From Cristatella mucedo (lineage: Eukaryota > Bryozoa > Phylactolaemata > Cristatellidae), in contig WPIO01000047.1 in NCBI GenBank assembly GCA_009760855.2, positions 3,116,001 through 3,180,000 on the forward strand: a DNA stretch of 64,000 bases. Reading direction: 5' to 3'. The notes below the pieces were generated by a model. It worked only from the letters and a program-made list of their open reading frames with translations, made no database searches and was not told the origin of the DNA. Shown one piece after another: positions 36,501 through 42,860 of this stretch (the first letter of the stretch is position 1; every line of letters begins with the position of its first letter). Position numbers and translations under genes: made by a program.

Positions 36501-37825
36501 TCCTTAAATTTTACATTAACTAATAACTATATATTAAAAGTACACAACAACCAACCATGCATAGACAAGTAGGAAAAAGCACATAAGAAGATTCTAAGTG
36601 TTACCGGTCATAAGGACCAATAGTTATTTGCAACGGTGAATTGTGCTCACGTAAGCATGCTAAAAAACACAGGAATTACAGGAAAACCGACATTTTTACT
36701 CACTATATACGTCATAATCTATAGTTTAAAAAGTACAGCTGGACATTTAGAGTGTTAGTCAGTCAGTTAAAAAAACTGAGCAAAATAGACGCGTCTTCAA
36801 CCGAAACTGGTACGACGCAAAGTCAATGCAGCTGGATACAGTAGCTGGAAGCAAGTTCCAGACTTCCTTTCATTCAAACTGAAGGACCCTACCACCAAAC
36901 CATTTCTGTTTATTCGTGCAACGCCCCGCGATAGTGAATTTTGAGCGTGACTTTTAACTGAAGATTGCTTAATAAATAGCCGCGATTGGAAGGTTTAGTA
37001 GCGGTCTACAGGAAGTTACGTGTCGCACCACTTATAATGTAAAGTAAATTATTTGTGCTGTTGCGATTTCGGTATTTTTAATGGAACTGCTTGTGGAATA
37101 GCGATGAAATGTTTTTGCCGCTTCGTCTGTTTAGAGCTCCGGGTCTGTATATTTTGCATGCATTGCATTAATGCTGCCTTTATCCTATATTTAAAAAAAA
37201 TAAAATGCGTCGGAAATATCCTATTATACTAGCTCAGCTAAAATGCACTTGCTGTAGCTTACCTCTGCCGTTAGATATACAAGACTCTTGCACGAGGCCT
37301 GTCCGGCATTGCTTCCGCATATCAAAATCTCTTCGTTGGAAATCGGAAGTACTGTCCGAATAAAGTTTTTGTGACACTAGCGGTATAAAACATTTATATT
37401 GAGTTACCATTAAGTAGCAAAAAAAATCAAAAAATCAGAGCTGCGATTAGAAGGTTTAACGCAAATTCACCATAAGCTAATACCTGAGAAAACCCTGCTT
37501 CAATTTTTCGCATGAGTTCCCGACAGCCTGTCCTAAAACTGCTCGAGCGCCCAGCGTCGACAGGCATGTAAACTTCTGATGTTGCCGTCATGTTGCCGAG
37601 GCTCACGTTGAACATTTTATCTCTGTGGTCGACCACGCAGAGTGGCTCAGCTATTCATGACAGTTTCGCTTGCTAAGAGAACGTACGAAGGTGGCAAAAG
37701 ACGCTTGCTATCTACACGTGAAATTTACCTGGCTCCAATAAGTACGAAGGATTCTCCTTCCTGAAGAAATCGAAGCCATTTTTCTTTTTTTAAGGGATCC
37801 GGATCAAAGACGGACAGCAAAGAGC
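2792..37825 (-). CDS. Semaphorin gene (sema + PSI + Ser/Thr-rich stalk), 16 exons recognised, both ends missing
   Basis: Semaphorins are secreted or membrane-bound guidance ligands that bind plexin receptors through the seven-bladed sema propeller. Sixteen minus-strand exons (listed separately) join in phase at every junction to about 930 codons. Family hallmarks appear in the right order: [77 protein letters not shown], then the PSI core [12 protein letters not shown]. After PSI comes a Ser/Thr-rich stretch and no Ig domain, which fits a transmembrane class-1/6-like layout better than Ig-bearing classes; that class assignment is inference. The first exon(s) with start codon and signal peptide, and the membrane or terminal exon(s), are not identified. 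No CDS-disrupting stop or frameshift was seen in the joined exons, so the gene looks functional. Confidence 0.9.
3125..3300 (-). mobile_element. tRNA-derived SINE, diverged copy
   Basis: Starts with AGCTGATTTAACAGCC (the element's 3' end on this strand) and ends near the tRNA-like head around 3225-3300. Same layout as the better copies at 9478-9655 and 33591-33766, but the internal promoter boxes are eroded. Confidence 0.55.
3838..4000 (+). mobile_element. tRNA-derived SINE with a LINE-like hairpin 3' tail
   Basis: The head has an A-box-like GGTATAGCAGTTAAGGTG and a B-box-like GGGCTCGAGCC, as in RNA polymerase III tRNA promoters. The 3' part, from AAGCGCCTGAATTGAG to TTGGGGCGCTATATAAATGA, pairs AGCGCC with GGCGCT, the same plan as the 3' tail of LINE family A. 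It ends in (AT)n. A shared tail is how SINEs borrow a partner LINE's reverse transcriptase. Confidence 0.7.
4180..4860 (+). mobile_element. LINE family B, 5'-truncated, RT C-terminus intact
   Basis: The 190-codon ORF at 4222-4794 encodes the end of a non-LTR reverse transcriptase: [35 protein letters not shown] and [16 protein letters not shown]. It is followed by a 3' UTR ending near GACGGAGATA. The catalytic YADD region is missing, so this is a typical dead 5'-truncated insertion. It is close in sequence to 60726-61310. Confidence 0.85.
5690..5990 (-). mobile_element. Old LINE family A 3' fragment
   Basis: The minus strand carries a decayed version of the RT end and 3' UTR: a counterpart of the bases around 58440-58620, including the TCCAAA...TTTAAGGTT and AGGCTGGAGC...AATGAAG blocks. 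No intact frame. Confidence 0.5.
6296..8445 (-). mobile_element. LINE family A, outer (older) copy split by a nested insertion
   Basis: The outer copy consists of 6296-6453 (tail and start of the 3' UTR) and 7770-8445 (rest of the 3' UTR and RT C-terminus). The RT part reads [15 protein letters not shown] and [20 protein letters not shown], with some frame damage near the 3' end. The interruption is another family A copy at 6454-7769, flanked by GACATG on both sides. Confidence 0.85.
6454..7769 (-). mobile_element. LINE family A, inner (younger) copy with a 312-codon intact RT segment
   Basis: The ORF at 6760-7698 carries RT motifs: [15 protein letters not shown] (motif B), [12 protein letters not shown] (catalytic YADD, motif C) and [20 protein letters not shown], then the thumb and C-terminal region. 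The tail at 6480-6540 on the minus strand is the hairpin type followed by (ATT)n-like sequence. The element is 5'-truncated, missing the endonuclease and RT N-terminus. CR1/L2-like non-LTR clade by motif layout (inference). It lies in intron sequence between stalk exons of the semaphorin, on the same strand. Confidence 0.92.
9478..9655 (-). mobile_element. tRNA-derived SINE, best minus-strand copy
   Basis: On the minus strand the head reads GCCGCGATGGCACACTAG, then TAAAGCGG (A box), and further on GTCGTGGGTTCGAATTC (B box). The body ends with GGCTGGTAAATCAGCT. Total about 178 bp. The same head, body and end occur at 15538-15668 and 33591-33766. Confidence 0.75.
10355..10440 (-). mobile_element. 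Solo 3' tail of LINE family A
   Basis: Only the hairpin tail is present: GATAAAGCGCCCTCAGAGAA on the plus strand followed by CTTTCTAGGCGCTTTACA, preceded by an (ATA)-like run. It represents an extremely 5'-truncated insertion. Confidence 0.75.
10590..10680 (+). repeat. (TCC)n-rich and poly-C low-complexity tract
   Basis: Runs of CCTCCTCCTCCTC and CCCCCCCCCC. Two overlapping Ser/Pro- or Leu-rich ORFs here are artefacts of this composition. Confidence 0.8.
10780..10855 (-). other. tRNA-like head sequence, probably a SINE remnant
   Basis: On the minus strand, TAGACTGGCAGGGAGGTA followed about 30 bases later by GGGGTTCAAGTCTTGC resembles A and B boxes. I could not fold a full cloverleaf, so a functional tRNA gene is unlikely. 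Confidence 0.3.
11482..11654 (-). CDS. Candidate semaphorin exon: Ser/Thr-rich stalk, part 3
   Basis: 173-nt candidate exon (phase 2 to 1). It reads [17 protein letters not shown], then [20 protein letters not shown] and LPTIASE, with the same composition as the neighbouring stalk exons. The acceptor is TCGTTTAGCAG at 11655. The donor GAAG followed by GTTAGA is mediocre. It fits in phase between the 583-nt exon (through a GC donor) and the exon at 2792-2899. No similarity to named domains. Confidence 0.5.
11758..12340 (-). CDS. Semaphorin exon: Ser/Thr-rich stalk, part 2 (large exon)
   Basis: 583-nt exon (phase 1 to 2), about 193 codons. It starts [16 protein letters not shown] and includes repeated Ser/Thr clusters such as [20 protein letters not shown] and VFTTTR. 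There are NIS, NSS, NLS and NES sequons, but no hydrophobic run long enough for a membrane segment. The acceptor GTATATTTCAG is good. The proposed 3' border is a GC donor (AG then GCAAGT) whose phase matches the next candidate exon. If it is not used, the frame ends at a TAA at 11688-11690, which would give a secreted form. Confidence 0.75.
12480..12653 (-). CDS. Semaphorin exon: Ser/Thr-rich stalk, part 1
   Basis: 174-nt exon, phase 1 to 1. The joined start reads [16 protein letters not shown], then [20 protein letters not shown] and [11 protein letters not shown]. Composition is rich in Ser, Thr, Asn and Pro, as in O-glycosylated extracellular stalks. The acceptor is TCTTGTTTCTGTAG. The donor CACAG followed by GTTCGA is weaker than the others in this gene. 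The frame also stays open beyond the donor to a stop near 12407, so a read-through product is possible. Confidence 0.77.
12654..15537. other. Semaphorin intron, no other gene recognised
   Basis: Contains the LINE tail at 14808-14990 and a short tandem TTCCTGATACTGA at 14625-14660. Small ORFs at 13365-13648 on both strands lack support. Confidence 0.5.
14808..14990 (-). mobile_element. LINE family A tail and partial 3' UTR
   Basis: ATAATAATTATACATTTGAA followed by GCACTCAGAGAACTGAATC and TTTCTAGGCACTT on the plus strand: the reverse complement of the family A hairpin tail, diverged from the main copies. A similar variant with CATTTGTATAGC lies at 21533. Confidence 0.65.
15538..15668 (-). mobile_element. 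tRNA-derived SINE, shorter copy
   Basis: Begins with AGCTGATTCAACAGCC and ends at the head sequence CATCGCGGC (all on the plus strand). The B-box region GAATTCAAGCCCACGACC is recognisable in reverse. It lies 125 bases from the post-PSI semaphorin exon. Confidence 0.65.
15793..15857 (-). CDS. Semaphorin exon: post-PSI linker
   Basis: 65-nt exon (phase 2 to 1). It reads [20 protein letters not shown] and then N. A polar linker with one cysteine just after PSI is typical of semaphorins. The acceptor ATTATTGCAG and donor TAATG followed by GTAAGC are strong, and the phases match both neighbours. Sequence similarity alone would not identify it. Confidence 0.82.
16380..16845. repeat. GC-rich block with short tandem CTAGGCGATAG repeats
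   Basis: Base composition is clearly more GC- and CpG-rich than its surroundings. Between about 16475 and 16525, units of CTAGGCGATAG and ATAGGCCTACG recur. It lies in the semaphorin intron between the PSI exon and the post-PSI exon, so a promoter CpG island is possible but unsupported. Confidence 0.5.
16845..17050 (-). mobile_element. LINE family A tail plus 3' UTR fragment
   Basis: (ATA)-rich start, then GATAAAGCGCCCTCAGAGAA and the 3' UTR words GGGTCAGCATGCAAG and GCAGTTAGTGGCAG seen in all family A copies. Ends about 90 bases from the PSI exon of the semaphorin. Confidence 0.8.
17142..17436 (-). CDS. Semaphorin exon: end of sema domain and PSI domain
   Basis: 295-nt exon (phase 1 to 2), 97 whole codons. 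The first part, [10 protein letters not shown] and later [11 protein letters not shown] and [12 protein letters not shown], covers the last sema blade. The second part is a PSI domain: [20 protein letters not shown] then DLELRQC. The spacing of the cysteines and the RDPYCxWD core are classical. PSI domains are Cys-rich knots that orient the sema propeller. The acceptor is CTAATTGTAG and the donor TATAG followed by GTGAGA. This is the most certain coding exon in the window. Confidence 0.97.
17517..17599 (-). CDS. Semaphorin exon: YTxIAVD..V
   Basis: 83-nt exon (phase 2 to 1). It reads [20 protein letters not shown] then DILHVGT, matching ytkIaVd.V.a.dg..YdVlFlGT. The acceptor is TTCAATTTACAG and the donor ACTG followed by GTAAAA. 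The split last codon joins the next exon to restore GTDDGR. Confidence 0.93.
17600..19759. other. Semaphorin intron, no other gene recognised
   Basis: No repeats of the main families. A 149-codon plus-strand ORF starts at 19304 and overlaps the next exon's border; it shows no family resemblance. Confidence 0.5.
19760..19872 (-). CDS. Semaphorin exon: HPLM-equivalent segment
   Basis: 113-nt exon (phase 0 to 2). It starts with CDNTMNRTD; the Cys completes the RPG.C motif. Then [20 protein letters not shown] and FFQTDH follow, equivalent to fik.HPLMd..V.P..grPlf...d. The strict HPLM residues are replaced (DRLLIPSV). The acceptor has an eight-T run then AATGGCAG; the donor is TCACAG followed by GTGAGG. 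NRT is a sequon. Confidence 0.88.
21426..21535 (+). mobile_element. LINE family A solo hairpin tail between ATA/ATT runs
   Basis: (TAA)n, then AAGTGCCTAGAAAGAGATTG to GAGGGCGCTTTATCAAG, then a long (ATT)n. It abuts a second tail in the opposite orientation at 21533, giving a tail-to-tail pair. Confidence 0.8.
21533..23000 (-). mobile_element. LINE (family A-like, diverged) RT fragment
   Basis: Minus-strand pieces in broken frames: [20 protein letters not shown] with [14 protein letters not shown] at 22784-22993 (the RT N-terminal block), a region with AFDNIDH-like coding near 22500-22560, and the C-terminal part down to 21800. The copy is older than the A copies at 6.5 and 58 kb. Confidence 0.8.
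24178..24364 (-). CDS. Semaphorin exon: GSAICAF and RP..C approach
   Basis: 187-nt exon (phase 2 to 0). It contains [20 protein letters not shown], matching ipgSAvCvYsm.di...F.G, then SPQWQRGF and [10 protein letters not shown]. The last piece, joined to the next exon's Cys, matches the P.pRPG.C motif. The acceptor is exceptional, with eight T then CTGCAG; the donor is ACG followed by GTGAGA. The intron to the previous exon is 3.6 kb and contains a family A LINE in the opposite orientation. Confidence 0.93.
25115..26402 (+). mobile_element. LINE family A, 5'-truncated, frame-broken
   Basis: Plus-strand copy from [20 protein letters not shown] with [15 protein letters not shown], through a YADD-type region near 25330 and [20 protein letters not shown], to the hairpin tail at 26340-26395. 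Several indels split the RT frame. It lies in the semaphorin intron in antisense orientation. Confidence 0.88.
28006..28093 (-). CDS. Semaphorin exon: LYGVF strand
   Basis: 88-nt exon (phase 1 to 2). It reads [16 protein letters not shown], then [17 protein letters not shown] is the ivYGvFt strand of the sema propeller. The preceding Gly/Ser-rich stretch looks like a loop insertion. The acceptor GAATTTCAG and the donor CATAG followed by GTAAGG are both good. A 72-codon ORF on the opposite strand over this exon is a shadow. Confidence 0.87.
28094..30839. other. Semaphorin intron, no recognised feature
   Basis: Unique-looking AT-rich sequence. ORFs at 29200 and 30360 on the plus strand have no motif I recognise. 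Confidence 0.45.
30840..31370 (+). mobile_element. Old LINE RT end and 3' UTR, strongly decayed
   Basis: Around 30960-31060 there are counterparts of the W-NSLP-type RT end, then a tail-like stretch ending GTCCTCTTAGGACGCAATAC near 31330-31355. It seems related to the CR1-like group but belongs to neither A nor B closely. Confidence 0.45.
31800..32111 (-). CDS. Semaphorin exon: central sema domain ([10 protein letters not shown])
   Basis: 312-nt exon, phase 1 to 1, 103 whole codons. It contains [12 protein letters not shown], matching vYfffrE.a.E, then [13 protein letters not shown], the very conserved .srvaRvCK.D, then [11 protein letters not shown], matching fLKArLnCsvpg, and FHTFYFDEI. 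The acceptor is AAATAAGTTTCTACAG-like with TTTCTACAG at 32112-32120. The donor is ATAG followed by GTAGCG. It is separated from the previous exon by a 3.6-kb intron that holds the 5' part of a family B LINE and a SINE. Confidence 0.93.
32165..34345 (-). mobile_element. LINE family B, internally deleted copy carrying a SINE
   Basis: The 3' part (32165-33260) includes an RT piece with [19 protein letters not shown] deletion then joins it to RT start remnants (33290-33480) and to endonuclease-region and 5' sequences up to 34345 that match 50290-51040. A SINE interrupts it at 33591-33766. The 3' end begins only 54 bases upstream of the central sema exon. Confidence 0.82.
33591..33766 (+). mobile_element. 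tRNA-derived SINE inserted in a family B LINE
   Basis: Head CGCGATGGCAGACTAGGTAG, B-box region GTCGTGGGTTAAAATCC, end GGTGGCTGTTAAATCAGCTT. It interrupts family B between GGTAAG and TAAGCAGAAA; the intact site at about 50445 reads GGTAAGCAGAAATGC, so TAAG was duplicated on insertion. This also fixes the element's length at about 176 bp. Confidence 0.8.
35760..35915 (-). CDS. Semaphorin exon: DF..IYR..LRT segment
   Basis: 156-nt exon, phase 1 to 1. It reads [15 protein letters not shown], then [20 protein letters not shown] and RFRVNDR. This matches the sema-domain order (G)eLYagt..DF.g.d..IyRslg...LRTe..d. Two cysteines (FGGC, FKC) sit where most semaphorins have none, possibly replacing the lost CP cysteine of the preceding exon. 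The acceptor ATCTTTTAAG is moderate; the donor AGGG followed by GTAAGTG is near consensus. Confidence 0.85.
36012..36114 (-). CDS. Semaphorin exon: divergent mid-sema segment
   Basis: 103-nt exon (phase 0 to 1) with a good acceptor (CCTTATTTTCAG) and donor (CACCG followed by GTAAGG). It begins [14 protein letters not shown] and ends [14 protein letters not shown]. The end aligns with the usual ydP.hnsvavfvdG segment, but the canonical GKCP cysteine is absent; the equivalent stretch reads STFFAPPLP. Similarity alone would be weak. The call rests mainly on phase agreement with both neighbours, the splice sites and the position. Confidence 0.72.
37263..37376 (-). CDS. Semaphorin exon: CxNFIRxL and CGSNA motifs
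   Basis: 114-nt exon, phase 0 to 0, 38 codons. It opens with [11 protein letters not shown], the family motif eCaNFvRvL whose Cys pairs with the one in the previous exon. It goes on to [20 protein letters not shown], matching lyvCGTnAf.P.C.yi, so the second disulfide pair is kept. The acceptor ATACCGCTAG has a weak pyrimidine tract; the donor GCAGAG followed by GTAAGC is strong. This is one of the most diagnostic exons of the gene. Confidence 0.9.
37484..37622 (-). CDS. Semaphorin exon: sema domain, first cysteine region
   Basis: 139-nt exon (phase 2 to 0). The joined codon gives IGAR followed by [15 protein letters not shown], the counterpart of VGArdkvfalnL in other semaphorins. It continues to [10 protein letters not shown], matching the WPv segment, and to [15 protein letters not shown], which holds the first conserved cysteine. 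The acceptor is CGACCACAG at 37623 and the donor is CAG followed by GTATTAG. The intron separating it from the upstream exon is only 106 nt. Two N-glycosylation sequons (NVS, NMT) are visible. Confidence 0.85.
37729..37825 (-). CDS. Semaphorin exon: start of sema domain
   Basis: 97-nt exon, entering in phase 1 and leaving in phase 2. It reads through [11 protein letters not shown] and [13 protein letters not shown], matching the first strand of the sema domain (usual form: LLLde..LyVGAr). The donor is GCCAG followed by GTAAAT. The chosen acceptor follows a pyrimidine-rich run ending in TTCTGTAG at 37826. The same frame stays open upstream to about 37946 but has no ATG, so the start codon must lie in an earlier exon. 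The exact 5' border is the least certain part; the 3' border is firm because the next exon completes the VGAR-type motif. Confidence 0.7.
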
Positions 37826-39284
37826 CTACAGAAGCCAAGCCACCGGCACCAGCATGAGCCACGTGACATATGTACGGCGCCCGCCGCAGCTGCTGCTTCA
37901 GTTTGTCATTAAAAACAGTGCACTTGACTGCACTTGACTGGCATCATTTGAATTACCGACAGTTCGCGTTAGAAAGTAGTCTCGCGAGAGTTTAAAAATA
38001 ATTTCGATCGAATGACCCGAAATAGCCATGCTTCAAGGAATTATTTCTTTTTCTAGATTTCGAAAGACGATTGTGGAATGAACCACCCCCATTGTGAACG
38101 TGAGTGCTAAAATATCACATCCAAACTTGAATACTCGACAAAATTGAAGCTTACTGTGCAAGTTGTACTCAGGACTAGACAGAGTGAACTATGTGATTGG
38201 CATTTCTGCGGCATTGCAAATTGTACTTAATACTGACTACTTTTCTACTGCTATATCAAGCAACAGCTATGAATACGCTGCAAGCGGTCCTAAATTTTCT
38301 TTTACTTAGTATAAAAATGAAAACTGTCAACTTTTCTTAGATATTTCAAATATTTACAAAAATTATAGGCCCTCAATTCCTAATGATGCTTAATATTCTG
38401 ATGCGAGCATAAGCTTTCTGTAGGCCGAATGGTTTTCGGCACATTGTCAATTTGCTTTCTCCAGCGATCTCCTAATCACTTATTACAATCGTTTTAGCGA
38501 GAATTATTAAGCTATTGACCAGACTACGTGCATGAATCCATACGCTTAAATCCATTACGCTCTGGCTGCACTATGGAATCTGGAAATACAGGCTTTGATA
38601 TTTCTTACATCGACATTAAGTGTGTCAAAGGAACGTTAGGCCACTGGAAGAAAAATAAAATTGAATGCTCACGGTTCGACAAGGTAGGTAAAGCTCCATG
38701 GTGAGTAAGAAACATTTTAAGCCTTTCAGGTCGTGTTGGCACACAATGAACAGCTAGGGTCCTTGAAATTTTTTCATTTTTACCAACACTTCGTTATTCA
38801 TATAACTGACACCCGCACCAAGAAGGAAATCGGAAAGTGTCACCAAATGAAACTAGCATTTGCTGACAAACACTCATTGCACCAGCTCATCCCCCCACAT
38901 ATCCTTACCAGACATCCATTTTGTATCTGGATTTAGAGTAAGTTGCGTGAGCCAACCACAGACAACTGGTCTCACTCTGAGCATAAATGAAGCAGTAGCT
39001 CAACCGTTCACTATCGGCGCCTTAGGCAGCTGGTTTCGTGCGGGAAGTAAGTGTGACTTTACGTCCGGGTTTGTATGTCAAATGTGTTTGTACGAAATTC
39101 CCAGGCTCGCACCAAATACAATTATCAGAACATAAAAAACATTATTATTGGAGAATTTAATCCCTTCAACGTTGTTACTATTTCATTCTTTTAAGGTATG
39201 ATCCCTGTTTGTCATAACGACGCCGTGTTCCGTGCTCTCGGCGATCGACATCTCGTACATCCGTCTATAAGTTCACAAAGATGC
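37826..39284. other. Sequence upstream of the first recognised semaphorin exon
   Basis: A tandem TGCACTTGAC duplication lies at 37918-37939. No convincing signal-peptide exon found. Plus-strand ORFs at 38733-39135 are unsupported. Confidence 0.4.
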
Positions 39285-41290
39285 AAAGACTACGGTTGGG
39301 TGTTGTAGGGGAGAGATTTGTATAGCTTTTTCAAAAACGAAGTGGCTTTCGCCACGCATTAGATTTTCAAAAGGCTTCATCTCACGCAACAAAGAGAAAG
39401 TGAGGAGCATAGCTGATTCATGAGGAAAGATAAGCGAGTAGCGAGTAGCAAGGAAGTAGCAGCCTAGGATGGCTGGAAAGGACATACCATGGTTGGCAGC
39501 TGGAGCGTAGATGTCATTGCATAAGAACTGTGAAAGTGTGTTCCACAGTATGGGATCTGCAGAGCAAATGCTTCTGTTGCCCACGGTCTTTAAGCGGAGG
39601 AATGTAACAGCTAATTGATTGTCTATACATAAACTGAGGGCACGAGAAGGCAGAAACTGGTGCAGCAGCCCAGCTAGGTATGAACTAGCCACGCTTTGGC
39701 AGGCCGTATGGGTCGTGTGGACGTGTGTGTGGCCATTAGGGCGTGTGGGCGTATGGCCGTGTGAGCGTGTGGCCGTGTTTGTCAGCGTAGGAACCTTTTT
39801 CTGCTTCCCTTGATCAACCGGCAATCATCAAAGCTCTTTCAGCATGGTAGAGCCTCTGGTATTTTTAAACAAACCTTGCAGCCATATTCACAGTCTGCTG
39901 CAGTGGGCTAGTTTCATTTTTTCAGTAGCCCAGCCTAAAGAGAATTAAAAGAATCTAACGAAGACAGCGGTAAGCGGTTAGCTCAATTGTTTGAAAGCCA
40001 CCGTGGAAGACAGTTCCTAAGTACAGATACGGATCGGACGTTACGGCTAACTTTGGAATCAGTCCTCTTACCATAGCCTAACAAATTTAGGCAGCTGCTG
40101 AAGACATCTAAATTCCGAGAACACGGTGATGGTCACACAGCAGCATCACCTATTAAAAGACCAAAGCCTTCTATTTCAGCTACACGCGTTGGTGAGACCG
40201 GACCCCCATGCGATATGGATTGAACACAATCATAGAAGTACGATTTAAGCCATGCCGATTCCTGGCCTGCCAGACCGATCGTTGCTCTCAAACGTTCAAG
40301 TAAAATATCATGATCAATAGTGTCGAAGACAGCTAATTGATCTAGCAGCGTTTCATCACTGACATACTCGTCATTGTTGCTGCATAGAATGTCATCGGCT
40401 GCACAGAGGAGAGCAGGTTCAGTGGGATGCTGCCCCTTGAACTCCGACTGAGATTTTTCAGAAAATTAATTTATTTTAATTTGTGCAACAAGCTCTGCTG
40501 CTTAGCGGCAATTTTTTAAGAATCTTAACCAATAAATGAAGAAGGGAAACTGGGAGATAGTTTACAAGGTCCTCTGTATCTAAACCAGGCTTTTTAAGTA
40601 TCAATCTAACGACTACCGATTTGAAGGACATGAATACAACCCTTTCTATCAGAGAAGCAATTACAATTTTGGTTATAGCTGTACTAATTGTGTCTGTCAC
40701 TAAGGACTACAGAGGGAACAGTATTGGGTCTTCGGGAGACGAGTTCTTTTTACTTGACCTTATTAAGGTAGCCACATCGCATCTAGAAACCTCAGAAAAT
40801 CTTTTCAATGAAGGTCTACGGGAGGGATACGACTCGAAAATTGCTTTAGTTGGGTGAAGCTTTACGGAGGCTGGAATGTGCGCATTGTTTTCAGTGAAAA
40901 AGGATGAAAACCTGTACGCCACGCAGTTAATATCTGAGAGTGGGACATCTCAGCATCGGTCAGCAATTACCTCACGAGTAGCATATCCAATCTGGGTCTG
41001 ACTGGCAGGATTACGTTTTGAGGGAAAAAAAGAACCTCTCGCTTTCTGAAATTCCGGATGTAGATCCCTTACGAGTTCTGTGAAATTGACTAGATCGTCC
41101 TCAGACTCAGTCTTCCTAAAGCAGAATTCATGCTTGTGCTTAACACGGCGCATCGTTTGAGGTTTTTTGTAAATTAAAATGAATCTCCACGACTCAGTGT
41201 GTGGACAGAATGCATGCGAGCATGCTCATCAAGGGCTCTCTTAAGTGTCTGGTTCACTGCATCAGTTAGAGTATAAAGACAATCGGTCTT
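39285..41290 (-). mobile_element. LINE family B, long but frame-broken copy
   Basis: From the 3' end near 39285 (RT C-terminus with SSYLAGLLHQFLPSRALSLC) through RT N-terminal pieces (VNYLPVSLLHLLVKILKKLP at 40476-40700) into the endonuclease-RT linker at 40707-41290. A GTGTGGCC-type microsatellite has expanded inside it at 39705-39790. Confidence 0.82.
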
Positions 41291-41499
41291 CTCTGGGTGC
41301 GTGTTCTGGGTTTGAGCGCTGCTGGGTCGCGAAGACTGGGCACTTTATCATCTTTTTGCTAATTCGTGCCCTTACGTAAATGATTTTCAGTTCTTGCTGC
41401 CCTAGAGGAGAATGCCACACTGAGAATACACTATGTTTTGCATGGCCCAAAGTAAACGCATTTTCTCTCTTACCACTTTATTATGCTGTTGAGTAACTA

Positions 41500-42250
41500 T
41501 GAAAATTGATTGGTGGTAACGTGTACAGTTTCAGCACGCACAAGCATGAAGCAGGAAAATTCACGCGGTCAGCAAATGCAAAGTTCCTAGAAAGAGATTG
41601 GGTTCACCGAGGCCGCTATATCAAGTGTATTATTATTATTATTCTTACCATTACGGGCGGAACAAGGGTTAATAGGAGCATTTGAATTTCGACTTCTTTT
41701 GGAATTACGTAAAATCAAGGGATCTTGGGATTTAATTGAAAGGGAAGTTCCAGGTTTTTGGAGCATATCAACTGAAGTGCCTGGCCTGCCAAAACAAGTT
41801 TACTTTGGTTAGAGACGCAGCTCAGTGAGCTGAGACAGACGAGCGGATAGAACGGAGCGAAGACTAAACAAGGACAGGTATACCCGACAGTTAAGCTGTG
41901 GCCAGACACGGAATTCCATAAAGTAAGTAAAATAGCTTTGAATACGGTATGCTGCGTTTAATTGGGGGAGGGAATTCGGGTCTGTGAACTTCTGAGTTTG
42001 CATAAACTGCAAGCTTCCTATCGCAGTCTGAAAGACTTGAAAATAGTGATTCGCAGAGACGGGATTTAAAAAATGCATAGACTAGCTCGGCTACTGTATC
42101 CTTGCCTTTGCTAGTCTATCCTAATATTTGTCCGTAAAAGCTCGAGATTTTTTCATGGCAAAGATCTAAAAGTAGTCGGATTCGAATACGTAGCTCATGT
42201 GATCCTCAAATGAAAGGTCATTTTGGAACTGGCTAACTAGGTTGTACGGT
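41500..42250 (-). mobile_element. LINE family A-like remnants in mixed orientation
   Basis: A plus-strand hairpin tail with (ATT)n is at 41575-41645. Minus-strand RT C-terminal sequence lies at 41720-42240, including NAAYRIQSYF and counterparts of the DDHI and LGV blocks. Decayed. Confidence 0.6.
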
Positions 42251-42744
42251 GACGCCACAGATGATATGCTGGCTAAACCCGGCAGAAGGTTAGTAGGCTT
42301 TCCCATTTTTGAGAGGGCTAGCTTTTACCAGAGCTTAAAAGCTGAATTTACCGTCTTAAAACTAGGATTTTCTGTCACCTTTGCTTTGTCTCAGCTTCAC
42401 TTGCTCGCCATCGCGCACGAATCGACTTCAATATTCTCTCGACGGAATACACGTCACTTCCGTTCATTTGCATCGGCCTGCCGATCCGACCTCATTGATC
42501 CTTCGAAAAACTCTCTCACTCCCGGTTGTGTGACTTGCAGTCGTCTAGCATTCCTCGCGTTAAATAAAAATGTATTCTAGTTCGCGTTTGCCAAAAGTCT
42601 CGAAATCGCTCTTTGACTCTGTCACCGGCAGTAATTGATGTTGCATCCTCGATCTCGTTCGTAGCTAAAGCCGCGTCTGCTCAGCTCATCTTTCCATGCA
42701 CCCTGGATCCTTGTTCCTGTGCGCCTTAAAAATTTAAAAATTAA

Positions 42745-42860
42745 TTTGATTTAACAGTCTGGTCTATCTAGCTGCGGAAGTGATTTAATGGCTATCACCT
42801 CCGCTTTCAATTGTCAATGAAGGATCGACCGTTTCAGGACTCAATCCCGCCACGCGGATT
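42745..42860 (-). mobile_element. Possible tRNA-derived SINE, very diverged
   Basis: Starts GATTTAACAGTC and has the general spacing to a B-box-like GACTCAATCCCGCC in reverse. Similarity to the better copies is patchy. Confidence 0.3.

Noticed and set aside
37623-37650. Earlier acceptor (ATAG at 37651) for the second sema exon
   Set aside because: It would join the upstream exon out of phase. The acceptor at 37623 restores the VGAR-type motif and fits the phase.
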